Of a DNA stretch of 64,000 nt, positions 46,539 to 57,625 are shown piece after piece. The notes beneath the pieces were generated by a model. The model was given only the letters and a program-made list of their open reading frames with translations. It did no database searches and had not been told where the DNA came from. This DNA comes from Tritrichomonas musculus (taxonomy: Eukaryota; Parabasalia; Tritrichomonadida; Tritrichomonadidae). The stretch is from positions 4,526,001 through 4,590,000 of the forward strand of contig JAPFFF010000001.1 of NCBI GenBank assembly GCA_039105265.1, read 5' to 3'. The position numbers and the translations under genes were made by a program. Position 1 is the stretch's first letter. The number at the start of each line of letters is the position of its first letter.

Positions 46539-47072
46539 ATGAAAAATTTCAAATTCCCAGATTATTTCGACTATCCGCCATTCTGGACCAAGCAACCAAA
46601 TGAAGAAATGTTTGAAAAGCAAGTTGAGCTTTGGTCAAGTCTTATTTGTTCGTTTTGCAAAACCATTAATAAATCGAAAATTGAAATTAACACTGTATTG
46701 GATTCACCATTATTTACTAACGAGAAGATCAAAAGACGTCTAAGTAGAGAAACTTTAATGGCAATTCTAGAAAAAATGGAAAAAATAGGGCTTGTCAGAT
46801 TTGTCTCAGAAAGAACTTCTGCTATAATATTTTGGATATCTATCGACGATTGGGCAAAAAAGCTATTGGACTATGCAAACAAATATGGTAATGGTCCATA
46901 TACTTTTTATGAATTAGTCGAAGGTGATTCCGCACCAAACCGTCCTTTTAAAGGAATGGATTATGAAACTTGTGCAGAAGTAGTTAATTATTTAGAATCG
47001 CAAGGAAAAGCAATACATAGCAATAAAGATAAGCCAGCTTTACTTCAACACGGTGTTAAATTACTATTATAA
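46539..47072 (+). CDS. VPS25: ESCRT-II subunit VPS25
   Basis: Component of ESCRT-II, which sorts ubiquitinated cargo at endosomes. It has 177 residues, the usual VPS25 size, with two winged-helix domains. Matches are the proline-rich start DYFDYPPFWTKQPNEEMFEKQ, VELWSSLICSFCK, SPLFTNEKIKRRLSRETLMA (first WH), FWISIDDWAKKLLDYA, and YTFYELVEGD...FKGMDYETCAEVVNYLESQGKA (second WH, the VPS20-binding part). The length is complete at both ends. Confidence 0.93.
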   Translation: MKNFKFPDYFDYPPFWTKQPNEEMFEKQVELWSSLICSFCKTINKSKIEINTVLDSPLFTNEKIKRRLSRETLMAILEKMEKIGLVRFVSERTSAIIFWISIDDWAKKLLDYANKYGNGPYTFYELVEGDSAPNRPFKGMDYETCAEVVNYLESQGKAIHSNKDKPALLQHGVKLLL

Positions 47073-47343
47073 TCAATACACTACTTACCAAAAAATCAAA
47101 AAAAGCATTATTATATTGAAATATTTTTAAATCTGATTATTATTAATAAATTTTTGTTTTCACAATTCTCTTCTTGAACATCAATCAATGAGCAAAAGTA
47201 TCAATCGCTTTATATTTTTTCTAATTACGCTCATTAAAGTTTTGTTTAAAAAAAATAATTAATAAAAAATATTAAATAATATCTTAAAATTATTTATACA
47301 ATTGAATGTAGAAACATTGCATATCAGTAAAATGGATGAAATA

Positions 47344-47622
47344 CTAATCATAATTGGATGAATCGATTGTATGAATTATTCCAACGCATTCTCCTCGAAG
47401 CATTGTTGTTCCAAGTTCTAAGCTTTTCCCATCTGAATAGATTTCAATTGCATCGCCAAGAACAATATTCATGAATTCGTCAAACCCTTGAATTGTTCCT
47501 TCCATGATCATTTTGTTATTTTGATTTATATATATTCTGATTCTTTGTCCCTCTTTGAGATATCCAAATAATACGTGGAGTGGCGGTTCTAATGGTTTTC
47601 TTATATCAAGCCCATGATACAT
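47344..47622 (-). CDS. SNRPE: spliceosomal Sm protein E
   Basis: A 92-residue core Sm protein. The Sm1 motif is seen in LFGYLKEGQRIRIYINQNNK and MIMEGTIQGFDEFMNIVLGD; the Sm2 motif in LGTTMLRGECVGIIHTI. The FDEFMN and GDAIEIY words, with the PLEPPLHVLFGYL start, favour SmE over other Sm/LSm proteins. In the spliceosome it forms the heptameric ring on U snRNAs. Its presence fits a genome with few but real introns. Confidence 0.92.
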   Translation of the reverse strand: MYHGLDIRKPLEPPLHVLFGYLKEGQRIRIYINQNNKMIMEGTIQGFDEFMNIVLGDAIEIYSDGKSLELGTTMLRGECVGIIHTIDSSNYD

Positions 47623-48378
47623 TGAATATAATATTTTTTAAATAACATGTCTGAAAACAAAAAAATTATATTTTCATGAATTATTCTATTATCTTAGTGT
47701 AAAGATTATAATTGCGCATACGTGAAATGAAAAGTTTAATAAGCTTATTACAGCTATATATATATATATATATATATTTATGATTATAAATGTATAGAAT
47801 AGAAAATTGTAAAATAAGCTTATCTTTATTTAAATGTGCTACTAATCCTCTGGGAAAAAAAAAGATTAAGATCCAAAACTCATCTCAAATTCCAAGAATT
47901 TGATCATATTAAAAATAGTATCCTAGCATGTAAGGCATAATAATTTAATGTATCATTGATTTAATATATTTTGAGATTTATTTTTGGTGGTTTTAATATA
48001 TTTAAAAAATTATATTAATGAATCATAAAAGATCCAAAACTTTTTATTTATTAAACTTTGAATTTGAATTTATATTTCTCTAATTCATCATGAGAATATT
48101 GTCTTTTCTTATTTATTTGTTAATAATCCAATTGAATGTGTAATTTAAACGATGTTAATCATTTTGATTATCAATAATAGCAGAGCTTATAAATCATTTT
48201 ATTATAAATTTAATTTCTCTTAAATAAATATTATTTTTCGATTTTGATTTTAAAATAAAGGTGTTTTCAAAAAGCGAGATTTATTATTTCACCGAACTTT
48301 TGTATTAAAAATATTCAATATTGATATGGTCACATAATCATTCATCAAATTGATTTTTTAAGCAAATATAAGAAATAA
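47623..48378. other. intergenic with a (TA)n microsatellite
   Basis: A TA dinucleotide run sits at about 47756-47778. The word AAGATCCAAAACT occurs twice (about 47868 and 48028). No gene is supported. Confidence 0.5.
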
Positions 48379-49047
48379 ATGAGGCTCAAAATAGTTACAA
48401 GTTCAGGAATTCATCCATTAGAAATTAATGACAATGATACGGTTTCAAATCTTCGAGAAAAATTATTATTGAACAAAATTGTTAATTCTCCAGATTTTAA
48501 ACTATTTGCTGAGGAAATCGAGTTAGATAATAATTCTCATCTTAAAAATTACCCTCATATCGAATCAAAACAAATTAAAATTGAAATGGCTGGGGAATCT
48601 CAAAAAGAACTTACGCTCAAGGAAGATGCCGAAGAAGAAGAAGATAAATTTGATGATCCTCCAAATTTTGAAAAACTTGTTAAAGAGCTTGTTGATATGG
48701 GGTTTGATAGAAAAAAGTCAATTCAATCTTTAAGGTTGTCAGATTATAGAACTGATTATGCTGCTAATATGTTAATAAGTGGTAATCTTCAAAATGATGA
48801 TGGGGACGATGATTATGACGATGGAGAAGATGATTATGAAAGTGATGATGAAGGTCATATTATGTCACGAAAGAACCTTGGACAAGCAAGAGATATATAT
48901 GATCAATTTACAACATCAGAAAAATCAATAGTTCAAAGGCTCAGTAAAAAATATGGTATTGAAATTTCTGAAGCTGTTCAGATTTTTTCAATCAGCAATA
49001 AGAACGAAACAGAAGCAATTGCGATTTTTGAACAATATAAAAAATGA
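48379..49047 (+). CDS. UBL-UBA protein (ubiquitin-receptor-like)
   Basis: A 222-residue protein. Residues 1-70 look like a ubiquitin-like domain (MRLKIVTSSGIHPLEINDND-TVSNLREKLL ... IKIEMAG). A UBA domain follows at about 93-135 (FEKLVKELVDMGFDRKKSIQ-SLRLSDYRTDYAANMLISG, with the MGF loop). Then comes an acidic Asp/Tyr-rich stretch and a helical C-terminus (EKSIVQRLSKKYGIEISEAV-QIFSISNKNETEAI), which may be a second UBA/CUE-like bundle. The arrangement fits shuttle receptors such as RAD23 or DSK2, or a proteasome-linked adaptor; orthology is not resolved. Confidence 0.75.
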   Translation: MRLKIVTSSGIHPLEINDNDTVSNLREKLLLNKIVNSPDFKLFAEEIELDNNSHLKNYPHIESKQIKIEMAGESQKELTLKEDAEEEEDKFDDPPNFEKLVKELVDMGFDRKKSIQSLRLSDYRTDYAANMLISGNLQNDDGDDDYDDGEDDYESDDEGHIMSRKNLGQARDIYDQFTTSEKSIVQRLSKKYGIEISEAVQIFSISNKNETEAIAIFEQYKK

Positions 49048-49158
49048 TTTTATCAGATAAACTGTTTATTTTCATGGAGAAATAATTAAATGTAATATAA
49101 GATTAACCAAATAAAATTTTATGTAAATAAAAAATAAATCCAAAACAAAAAAAGCACA

Positions 49159-51369
49159 TCATTTTTGATCGCCTGAATAAATGCGACGATCTAGTTTTCT
49201 ATTTTCTCTGATCTCATTCTCTCTTGTATCTGTGGTTGCTTCTACATTGTAATCTTCGCTAGAAGAAGTATCTTTCCCATCACAAAAAACGTCTTTTTCA
49301 TTTCCAAATCCAATATCAGAGTTATCATCATCGTCATCAATATTGTTGTCTATTTCAATTTGTTTTTTCTTCATTGGAGCAGATTCAGATGTTGATGAAG
49401 CAAAGTTGAAAGGATTGTCAACTTCTCCTTCGGCAGAAACGGGAATATCAACTTCTTTAGCTGCAGCTGAAGATGAGGATGAATCATTAATTTTTTGGGG
49501 CTTTGATACCTTGTTCTGTAGAACATGGTTATTTTCATCATCTTCGTCATAGCCATCTGAAAGTGTTTCAACAAAATGCTTGTGCGAATTATTGTTGTTG
49601 GAGTTTAATAATGATTTTTCAAGTTCAGGTGATATTCGATCTTTTTCAAGTTTTGATGAAGATATCGAATCAACATATGAATTTTGTTCAATTTTTTCGT
49701 TATCAGATTCTTCCTCATCAAACGATACATTTTGGTTGATGCTGTTTTTATCACCATTGAATCTATATTCATCAGAGCTAAATTCATTTGACTTATAATG
49801 CTCCTCAGATCGAATCTTTTTCTCTTCTGGTATTCCCCGTGATGAACCAGAAGTTGAATATTGGGAAGCAAAACGAGCATTTTTACCCGCATTTTGAGAA
49901 TTAAAATTAAGGTTTAAAACATTGTCATTGCTGTTGAAATCAGATGAATATTGGTGTGCTTTTGAATAAGAGTTTAATTTATTTTTTTCTCGACTTCTGA
50001 GATAATCAGAAGAATATTGTTCATCACTTTGAGATTTAACATTTGGAATTTGCATATCATCTTCTTCATAATCGCTGTTGTTTTCAATATGTTTATTTTG
50101 ATTTGAAATTTTTTTGTTGCTAATACGAAAGTCTTCAAAATCGCTGTCAATTTCTGGTTCCTTAATAGAGTTATGCATCTCTTCATTTTCTGATTTATTT
50201 TTGTCAAATATCTCTCTTTTGTTAGGAATTTTTATGTCATTTCTAAACTTTGTTTCCTCTTCTTCATTTCTGTTATCTTCATTTGAAGAGTTTTGATAAT
50301 TATCATTATGATCATTATCGGAGCTTTTAACTTCATTTGATGCATTTTTTGAATCAATTGTGATCTTATCTATTTTCGATGAAGAATTGTGATTTTCGAT
50401 GCTAGCACTTAGATCTGATTCGGTGTTGTTGCCTTTTTTATTTTTCAAAGAGTATCTATCTTCCTTTGGTAGTTCTAATGATTCAGAACCGAAAAAGATT
50501 GGATTTAAACTTTTTGGATTTTCTGATTCTTCTTGTTCAATATCTTTCTTCATTTCTTCTTTGATTTTTTCAATGTCAACATCCGAATCTGAACTAGAAG
50601 AGATTTGGTTGATAGAAGAATTTTTATTCCAACGAAAATCATTTGAAGAAATTGCACTTGACTTTCCTCGCCTCTCGCTATCTGAAAATTTCCACCCTGG
50701 TTTTTTGGGAATTGTTGTTTCGGAATCTGAATAGTCCGAATAATCGGGTTGCTTCTTTACTTCTTTCTTAGGCTTTTCATTATTCAAAGAAGCTAAATGT
50801 GCTGAGTCATCGAATGAATCAGATGAATTAATATCATTTTGACCATTTATTGGACTATTATTTTGTACGTTTGAGTTATGTGGAACTTCATCATGGATTT
50901 CAGCATTGGATGAATTTGAATCGCTAACATTAGTGGAAGAGAGTGTCGATAAGTTGTAACGGTCTTTAGGTTGATCTGAACTAGACAGACTTCTCTTGTT
51001 ATAATCTTGCTCTTCATTTGGTGGTGCCTTTGTTTTTGAATGCTGTTGAAGATTTTGATTATTTAGGAATTTAGGAATTTTATGTTGTTGAATTCTTGGA
51101 TGAATTACAAATTTGACATGTGGATATAAATCGTCTTCATCAACTTTCTTCTCTATTTTTTTAGTTCTCTTCTTTATTGGAGATCCAACAGTCTTTCTTT
51201 GCGTTTTTGCTGGAGTTGGACGGTTTACAAGATAATCAGTTTTTTGAACGCATTGTTTGATTTCGGACAAATATTCTTTACCAAATCGATTTCGGGCGCG
51301 CATTCGTTGAAACCTTCGTTTATCAGTCTCTTGAACTTGAGGATCTGTAATATTCGATCGTTGCTTCAT
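49159..51369 (-). CDS. hypothetical disordered Ser/Asn/Asp/Glu-rich protein
   Basis: A 736-residue protein with only a short ordered-looking N-terminus (QMRARNRFGKEYLSEIKQCV-like, then a basic SPIKKRTKKIEKK and YPHVKFVIHPRIQQHKIPKF). The remainder is low-complexity, rich in S, N, D, E and K. No signal peptide or TM segment is seen. Acidic patches and the basic start would suit a nuclear or chromatin-associated protein, but no family is recognised. Several antisense frames are open across it because of the biased composition. It is divergent from the Nup54 gene with a 196-bp gap. Confidence 0.75.
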   Translation of the reverse strand: MKQRSNITDPQVQETDKRRFQRMRARNRFGKEYLSEIKQCVQKTDYLVNRPTPAKTQRKTVGSPIKKRTKKIEKKVDEDDLYPHVKFVIHPRIQQHKIPKFLNNQNLQQHSKTKAPPNEEQDYNKRSLSSSDQPKDRYNLSTLSSTNVSDSNSSNAEIHDEVPHNSNVQNNSPINGQNDINSSDSFDDSAHLASLNNEKPKKEVKKQPDYSDYSDSETTIPKKPGWKFSDSERRGKSSAISSNDFRWNKNSSINQISSSSDSDVDIEKIKEEMKKDIEQEESENPKSLNPIFFGSESLELPKEDRYSLKNKKGNNTESDLSASIENHNSSSKIDKITIDSKNASNEVKSSDNDHNDNYQNSSNEDNRNEEEETKFRNDIKIPNKREIFDKNKSENEEMHNSIKEPEIDSDFEDFRISNKKISNQNKHIENNSDYEEDDMQIPNVKSQSDEQYSSDYLRSREKNKLNSYSKAHQYSSDFNSNDNVLNLNFNSQNAGKNARFASQYSTSGSSRGIPEEKKIRSEEHYKSNEFSSDEYRFNGDKNSINQNVSFDEEESDNEKIEQNSYVDSISSSKLEKDRISPELEKSLLNSNNNNSHKHFVETLSDGYDEDDENNHVLQNKVSKPQKINDSSSSSAAAKEVDIPVSAEGEVDNPFNFASSTSESAPMKKKQIEIDNNIDDDDDNSDIGFGNEKDVFCDGKDTSSSEDYNVEATTDTRENEIRENRKLDRRIYSGDQK

Positions 51370-51565
51370 TCCTTATAAAATAAAATTTCTAAATTTAGTT
51401 TTTTTAAAAAAATAAAAACCAAATTTTTCAAAAGTTAAATAGTCAGTATTTACTTTAACGTACAATTTTTTGAATGAATTTTTCTATTTTGAATAAAATA
51501 TATTATGCCACGATTTTTTTTATCAATAAAGATTTTGACAAATTTGATCTATTAAATTTATTAAT

Positions 51566-52390
51566 ATGAATTTTGGGGGGTTTAATTTTGGCGGAACTAA
51601 CCAGAATAAAAAGCCAAAATCTAGTGATCCTTTACTTCAAAGATTAGATAAAATCCGTGATTCTTACACCAATGATAATCCAAATTATCGATTTCGAGCT
51701 ACGACCTATAATCCCAAGCCAAAATCTACAAGTTATTCCCAAAAGCCAAATTGTGTGACGCAAGAAGAATGGGATCAAATTAACGCTTCTTCTCCTTTGC
51801 TTCCTTCATACTGTGAAAAAAAAAAAGATAATAGCAGTTTTTCAACTACCCAATCTTTAAACATGGAGCCCAAAATACTTTGTGGCTTCAACGAACTCGA
51901 TAATAGAATCCAAGACCAATCTTCTGTGATAGAAAAAATGATATCAAAATTAAAATTTCTGCAAGATAGAATAGCTGATTTGCGCATTGAATATTCAAAA
52001 AATATAAAAAGTCGCTTAAAGGAGCTCACAGATAAAAATAATGAAATTAATTTGGAGCTCATGAAATTTATGGAAAAAGAAGAAGTCAAAGCACTCCAAT
52101 CGCATCCATTTTCAATGGAAGAGAATGAAATTTATGATAAACTTGAGGAATTAAGTCAAGAAATTCAGAAACCGAACAAATTTGAGTTTTCTTTAAATAC
52201 CCTCAAAGTCAACTCTAAAATGATGAGAGAAAATTTAGAAGCAAGACCTCAAATAAATGTTCCGGATGAATCAATTAAGTCTTCTCAAGAAATTTTGAAA
52301 GTAAACTCAGACGCATTAAAAGCTCTATCAAAAGTAATTAAGCAAATATATAAATCGACTGATATTTTATCAAATCAGCTTAATATATAA
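51566..52390 (+). CDS. NUP54: nucleoporin Nup54 (Nup57-like)
   Basis: Component of the central transport channel of the nuclear pore (Nup62-Nup58-Nup54 complex). It has 274 residues, shorter than animal Nup54 because the FG-repeat part is reduced to MNFGGFNFGG. The Nup54 signature follows: DPLLQRLDKIRDSYTNDNPN-YRFRATTYN, then QKPNCVTQEEWDQINASSPL, the GF.(E/N)L-type CGFNELDNRIQDQSSVIEKM and long coiled coils to the end (KLKFLQDRIADLRIEYSKNI and LSKVIKQIYKSTDILSNQLN). Confidence 0.85.
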   Translation: MNFGGFNFGGTNQNKKPKSSDPLLQRLDKIRDSYTNDNPNYRFRATTYNPKPKSTSYSQKPNCVTQEEWDQINASSPLLPSYCEKKKDNSSFSTTQSLNMEPKILCGFNELDNRIQDQSSVIEKMISKLKFLQDRIADLRIEYSKNIKSRLKELTDKNNEINLELMKFMEKEEVKALQSHPFSMEENEIYDKLEELSQEIQKPNKFEFSLNTLKVNSKMMRENLEARPQINVPDESIKSSQEILKVNSDALKALSKVIKQIYKSTDILSNQLNI

Positions 52391-53087
52391 ATGTTTTGTA
52401 TAATATATTAATAAATAGCTTATCATTTTTCTAATTATATTTACTTTTTGCAACCAAATTTAATATTTATATCTTAAAGAGTTTTAAAAGTTGTCTCTCT
52501 ATATATATGTGTAGTAAATATATATGTTGTAAATATATTATATTTATATTTATATATATTCCAAAAAAAAAAAATCTTTGTATACAAGCAAGTTAGTTGA
52601 TATTTATGAATAGATAATCATGTTACTATTTTGAAACTTTAAAAATTATGAAAATATAATGTATTTAGATTATTAACAATTTCCTCAATGAATTTCCCAT
52701 ACATATTATTTTTTCGATTTTAATGTGGATGTATGCAAAAGAAATTGTTAATATAATTCAGAAAAGCAAGAAGTAAGAATAATAATAAATCATCAAATTA
52801 TTATAATAATAATAAAAAAAAGCAGAAAGCCTTAGAAAATATCAGATATCATTGAAATTCAAAGTAAAGGACTAATTCTATATGAAAAAAGCAAACTTTT
52901 TTTCAAAAACTCATTTTAAAATTTCACTTGAGAAATATTATATTAATTGCAAAATCAGAAGATGTTAATCAATTTATTAAAGTTATTACTTATTAATAAA
53001 AAAAGGTGTAGTAATTCCAATAATTTTAAACTCGACTCTCTCAAAAATGAGGAACTTCCTCAAATTTAAACAAAATTTGATTTAACT
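52391..53087. other. intergenic with short AT microsatellites
   Basis: TATATA-rich tracts at about 52498-52560. No gene or inverted-ended element was found. Confidence 0.4.
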
Positions 53088-53096
53088 TCATTTTCC
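53088..53096 (+). promoter_or_regulatory. Inr-like initiator TCATTTTCC
   Basis: Located 16 bases upstream of ATG 53104. Confidence 0.45.
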
Positions 53097-53103
53097 ATTT
53101 AAC

Positions 53104-54117
53104 ATGAATAATGATGAATCAGTTATCGCAATTCTTGATAGGGAACTGAACATTCGTAAGTATCAAAAAATTTTATTAGACAAATGCGTTTTAACACCAA
53201 CCAAATTATTTTCGACAACACTTCAAACCCTTTCGTTCCAAACAAATGTTCCAATTGATATTTGTGAGCAAGTTCAAAATACTGTTGCAAAAAATACTGT
53301 TCCACCTATTACTACCGTTCAGTCCTATGAACCAAAGCCTAGATTTTATGATCCTATTCTAGATAAATTTTTACCTATGCCAGATTCCGGAATTGTTGAA
53401 CTTTGCGGACAAGCAAGTGCTGGAAAATCCAATATAGTTTATCATCTAGCTATCCAAGAACGGATACATGATCCCTCTCGAAAAGTTGTCATAATATCAA
53501 CAGAGGGAAGAGTTCCTCTGAATAGAATTCGTCAGATTGCCGAATGTACAGAATCCTCTTTTAGTGCGGATGATATAATGAATGGAATACTTATAACTGA
53601 AGCAGATACAGTAGATCAATTAAGTGAAAAGGTTCAAACTGATCTTGTAAACCTTTTTTTTGCTGCTAATGAGCCTCCTCCTTCAATGGTTGTTATTGAT
53701 AGTATTGCATCATTGTTCCGAATTGAATACAATATTTCTAATTCTCCTGAAAGAACTAGAATTTTATTTGATATTACAGCAACTTTAAAATGGATTAGCG
53801 CAACGAACAATACTCTTATCTTGGTAACTAACCAGGCTACTGCAAATATGTCATCATTCTCAACAAATTCAAATGATTGGATTCCATCTCTTGGTTATTC
53901 ATGGTCAAATTGCATTAATATAAGAATGAGAGTAACAAAAACTTCTTTGAAGCATCAAATATCTACTTTAGATACTCCAATTAGGACAAATCCTGATGAA
54001 AAACATAATTTTCCGAGTGTTGTTCCGGTTCGTACGATATACGTAGAAATTTCTCCCATAAAACAGAATGCACGGACAGAATTCTACATTGATAAATCAG
54101 GCGTTCATGGTTTATAA
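53104..54117 (+). CDS. XRCC3: RecA/RAD51-family protein, XRCC3-like
   Basis: Homologous-recombination ATPase of 337 residues. An N-terminal helical region precedes the RecA core: GIVELCGQASAGKSNIVYHL (Walker A), KVVIISTEGRVPLNRIRQIA (the STEGR.P.RL word typical of XRCC3/RAD57), MVVIDSIASLFRIEYN (Walker B with the F.R-E pattern), ILVTNQATANM, and IPSLGYSWSNCINIRMRVTK, matching the conserved 'PALG..W...' block. A C-terminal strand region closes the fold. RAD51 and DMC1 are excluded by these words; RAD57/XRCC3 is the best fit. Confidence 0.85.
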   Translation: MNNDESVIAILDRELNIRKYQKILLDKCVLTPTKLFSTTLQTLSFQTNVPIDICEQVQNTVAKNTVPPITTVQSYEPKPRFYDPILDKFLPMPDSGIVELCGQASAGKSNIVYHLAIQERIHDPSRKVVIISTEGRVPLNRIRQIAECTESSFSADDIMNGILITEADTVDQLSEKVQTDLVNLFFAANEPPPSMVVIDSIASLFRIEYNISNSPERTRILFDITATLKWISATNNTLILVTNQATANMSSFSTNSNDWIPSLGYSWSNCINIRMRVTKTSLKHQISTLDTPIRTNPDEKHNFPSVVPVRTIYVEISPIKQNARTEFYIDKSGVHGL

Positions 54118-55094
54118 AATATGCATCATACTTGTTTTTAGTATTAAATAAAAATAATGATTGTAATTTAACTTATATGTTAAAATAACTTTAAGTTTTT
54201 GGTGTTAAAATAATATCATGAAATGCAATTTCAAACGCATTTATTTTTTGAATGAATCTTTCTATATCATTTTCATTTATTTATATTTCATCATTTCCAT
54301 CTATTCTGTAGTATCAGAAAAAAGAAAATTCAAGGACGATCAAAAAAAAAAAAACTTTCAAAATTTTGAGCATTTTTTTTTTTTATTTTCTTATTCTTAT
54401 CTTTTTTTTTTGTATTAAAAATGAAAAACAAATATTAAATAGCAATCTATAGATGATCATAAATAATTGATGTTTGAAATGTTTTCCTGGATAAAATATT
54501 CTATTTTCAAAAATTATTTCAAGTAACATTTTCTTAGATATAATTTAATAATTAATATGATATATATACAACATACATCAAAACTCCTAGCCTATGGTCT
54601 AAAAAAAAATTGAATATTTTATTCTTATTTTATTGGTGTATTAAAAGCATTTATACTTGATTATAAGAAGATATATTATCTCTGAATGAATTTTATATGC
54701 TTTATTTAAGAAATTCTTAAAAAAATCTAAAAGAAATTACAAAATAGAAAAAGATGTAAAGTATAGATTATTTTAAAATAACAAATATAAATGGGAAAAA
54801 TCATCAAGCAAGAAAATATGGTGAGTGTTTTTATTCAAGTGGAATTCAATTGAAATTTAAATTGTAAATAATTTGATGATAGCCGTTGTAATAAATCGAT
54901 TGAAAAAATGAATTTTTCTTAAAAGAAAATGTTTGCACTAATGGGTATCGTTATATAGTTATGATAAAGAAACTTGAGAGGAATGCTATGAAGCTAGCTA
55001 GTAATTATTGAAAAAGTGATAAACTTTCAATTAATCAATCAATTTTCGTAATTCGAAACGCTTAATTACATCTCAGCTCTTCCGGTTTCTATGT
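54118..55094. other. intergenic, no supported gene
   Basis: AT-rich. A 66-codon hydrophobic frame at 54218-54418 resembles nothing and has poly-A/T composition, so it is not called. Confidence 0.4.
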
Positions 55095-55098
55095 TTAA

Positions 55099-57302
55099 GG
55101 GGGACCTTTCCCCGTTTACTATTATAAATTGAACGATTAATATTTGACTTGAATATTATCGTTTTAATTCAAATTTTAATTGAAAATTTAAAAATGAAAT
55201 AACTCAATGTAAAGATTTAAGGTGATTTTGATTTTTGGCAATCATATTATGTAATAGATAGTTTAGAATATCTAGGCCTCAAATATCAAAAATTTATATC
55301 AAATAATGAAAAATGATGATTGTTTGCAAAATTCTTTGATGCTTTAATGCATGTAATATATTATTTACTAGTTTGAGACCTAGATTATTTAATTTGGCTT
55401 ACATAGTTTCTATGTATATAAAAATAATATGATAAATAATTTTATGGATTGAGTTATTTCATTTTCAAATTCTCCATTATAAAAATACATGGAAAATTGA
55501 TCAGAGCAAAAATGGTCCTACAGCTGAAATAAACTGTTTTTGGATTTAGATATATATTTATTTATTTATTTCTATTATAAATAAAGCAAACATACATATT
55601 TTTATTATATTGTTTTGCAAATGAATATTCAATTTTTAAAAAAGAAACACATTGTTTTTATTTAAAATATGTATATTATATATGATGTAATTTGTTATAT
55701 TAAATAAACATATTGCATTCAATTTTTTATAATTGCTTAGTCCATATTTAATTAGATCAATGGCATCTTTATTAATACATATAGGATGTTTTGAAAATAT
55801 TAATTTACATTCAATTCATATTTTATAATACCAATAATATTGATTTAAATACATAAATATATAGTTTAATATATAAATAATAATTTAAAAATGATATATT
55901 TTTAAATTATTATATACTTACATATATTTTAATATGCACCTATAAATTGAATATTCAATATAATACTAAAAAATATTAGAATCAAGTGGGTAATTCTAAA
56001 AACAAAATAATTGTAATCAATAGTTTTTTCAATAAAATAATTCTCACAAAAATTGTATTTATTTAATATAAAATATTGTTTTATCTTTTTATTTATCAGG
56101 GTTAATTATTTATTATATATAATTTAATTTCTATATATTGTATATTAAATATTATATTGATTATATTGATTGAATATAGTTTTACATAGAATTATATGCA
56201 TTTTAATAATTCAATTTATGAAAAAAAAAAAAAAAAAATGAAAATTTGAATTGATACAATTAGATATATATTAATTATATTTTAATTTCTTGTTATTTCC
56301 TATATAATATATTTATTATAATTATAATAATAAATATTTAATAAATATTAATTGAAATAATAATATTATTAATATTTTATTAAATTGAATTAATCATATT
56401 TTGATAGAAAAGGAAAAGAGTCTCAATATTTAAATACGTTTATTTAAAAGTATTCAATTAATCTATTTATATATTATATGTTTATTTTTGTGTATTAAAT
56501 GAATCTAATATTGATATCTCATACATTAAATAACTGAGTAAAATTGTTTGAATCATTCAATATTTTTCAAATAAAAAAAGTAGTATGCTTATATCTTTAC
56601 TAATAACGAATTTAATCTTTATATTATAGATCTATAAAATGATATATATTATAATAAAATGCAATAATAAACTAAACGAAAATAAGATCAATATCAATAC
56701 AAATAAATATAAAACTACGCATTTATGTTCAAAAGTATTTTTTAAACTAAAATATAGTATTATAGTATTAATATATTAGTTAAACAAATATATTTCAAAT
56801 AATAATATATTATAAATAATAATAAAAGTCATATTCAATATATAATAATCAATCTTTAATCTATTTTTTTTTGAATATTCCTATTATCTCTCAATGTTTT
56901 TGTTATTTTGACATTTTATATTTTTATATAATATAATAAATTAAATATGTATGATATATATATATAAATATGTTTTTTTAAGTAATTATCAAAAAACTTA
57001 TTATAATTCATTTTAATTTCTATTAAAAACATCAAATAAAACTTATTAAGCATGTGTGAACAATCTGATAATCAATTTATTTTATTGTGAAAACAGTTTT
57101 TAAAAATGAAATTGAATTTACTTTTTTATTATTATTGTCTAACCTTTAATTGATATATCAAATGACTTACATAGTTATTAACATAAGCGAAATAATATAA
57201 TTGTCTAAACAAAACATAGAAGATAATCTTATAAATCATAATTATCTATTTAACCTTTAGGCCAATAATTTGGCCTGATCGTTTTACATTGAAAGGTCCC
57301 CC
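55099..57302. mobile_element. TTAA-flanked non-autonomous DNA element (copy B)
   Basis: It has the same ends as copy A (GGGGGACCTTTCCCCGTTTA and GAAAGGTCCCCC), with TTAA at 55095-55098 and 57303-57306. A subterminal hairpin (AACGATTAATATT...AATATTATCGTT) and an 18-bp perfect palindrome arm pair (AAAATGAAATAACTCAAT at 55191-55208; inverse at 55448-55465) lie at the left. An inner inverted pair around AATATCTAGGCCTC sits at 55267-55387. The right end holds a perfect GGCCAA-TAAT-TTGGCC hairpin. It is 2204 bp, with an extremely AT-rich core and no coding frame. Copies A and B share ends and hairpins but not core. Confidence 0.8.
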
Positions 57303-57306
57303 TTAA

Positions 57307-57625
57307 ACATTACGAATTTGTTGTATAATTTTTTTCGAAAAAAGTATGATAATTGCTTTCTTCTTTGATTTCAAATAATTCTTTAATTTTATGCACTATT
57401 AATAAGAAGTATATTAAATGACTTTAGGCTTTTACAAGTAAAAACTTTTCAATTTTCAAAAAAGTTTATATCTTAGAAAAAGTGAAAAAATCAATCTTTA
57501 ATATTTCAATAAAAAGTTGATATATTTTTCACAAAAAAAAAAAAAAAAAAAAGGAATTCAATTTATATGAATAAGTTTAACTTTTTCAAATACGATTACA
57601 AAAAGTTGTTTCTAAACCGAAATCA
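57307..57625. other. intergenic, nothing recognised
   Basis: AT-rich spacer with an A-run near 57534-57552, just upstream of the next gene. Confidence 0.4.

Noticed and set aside
49343-50734. Several plus-strand and alternate minus-strand frames over 49159-51369
   Set aside because: Antisense and offset shadows of a low-complexity S/N/D/E-rich gene.
54218-54418. 66-codon hydrophobic frame
   Set aside because: Built on poly-A/T tracts with no homology; nearby spacer has no other gene signals.
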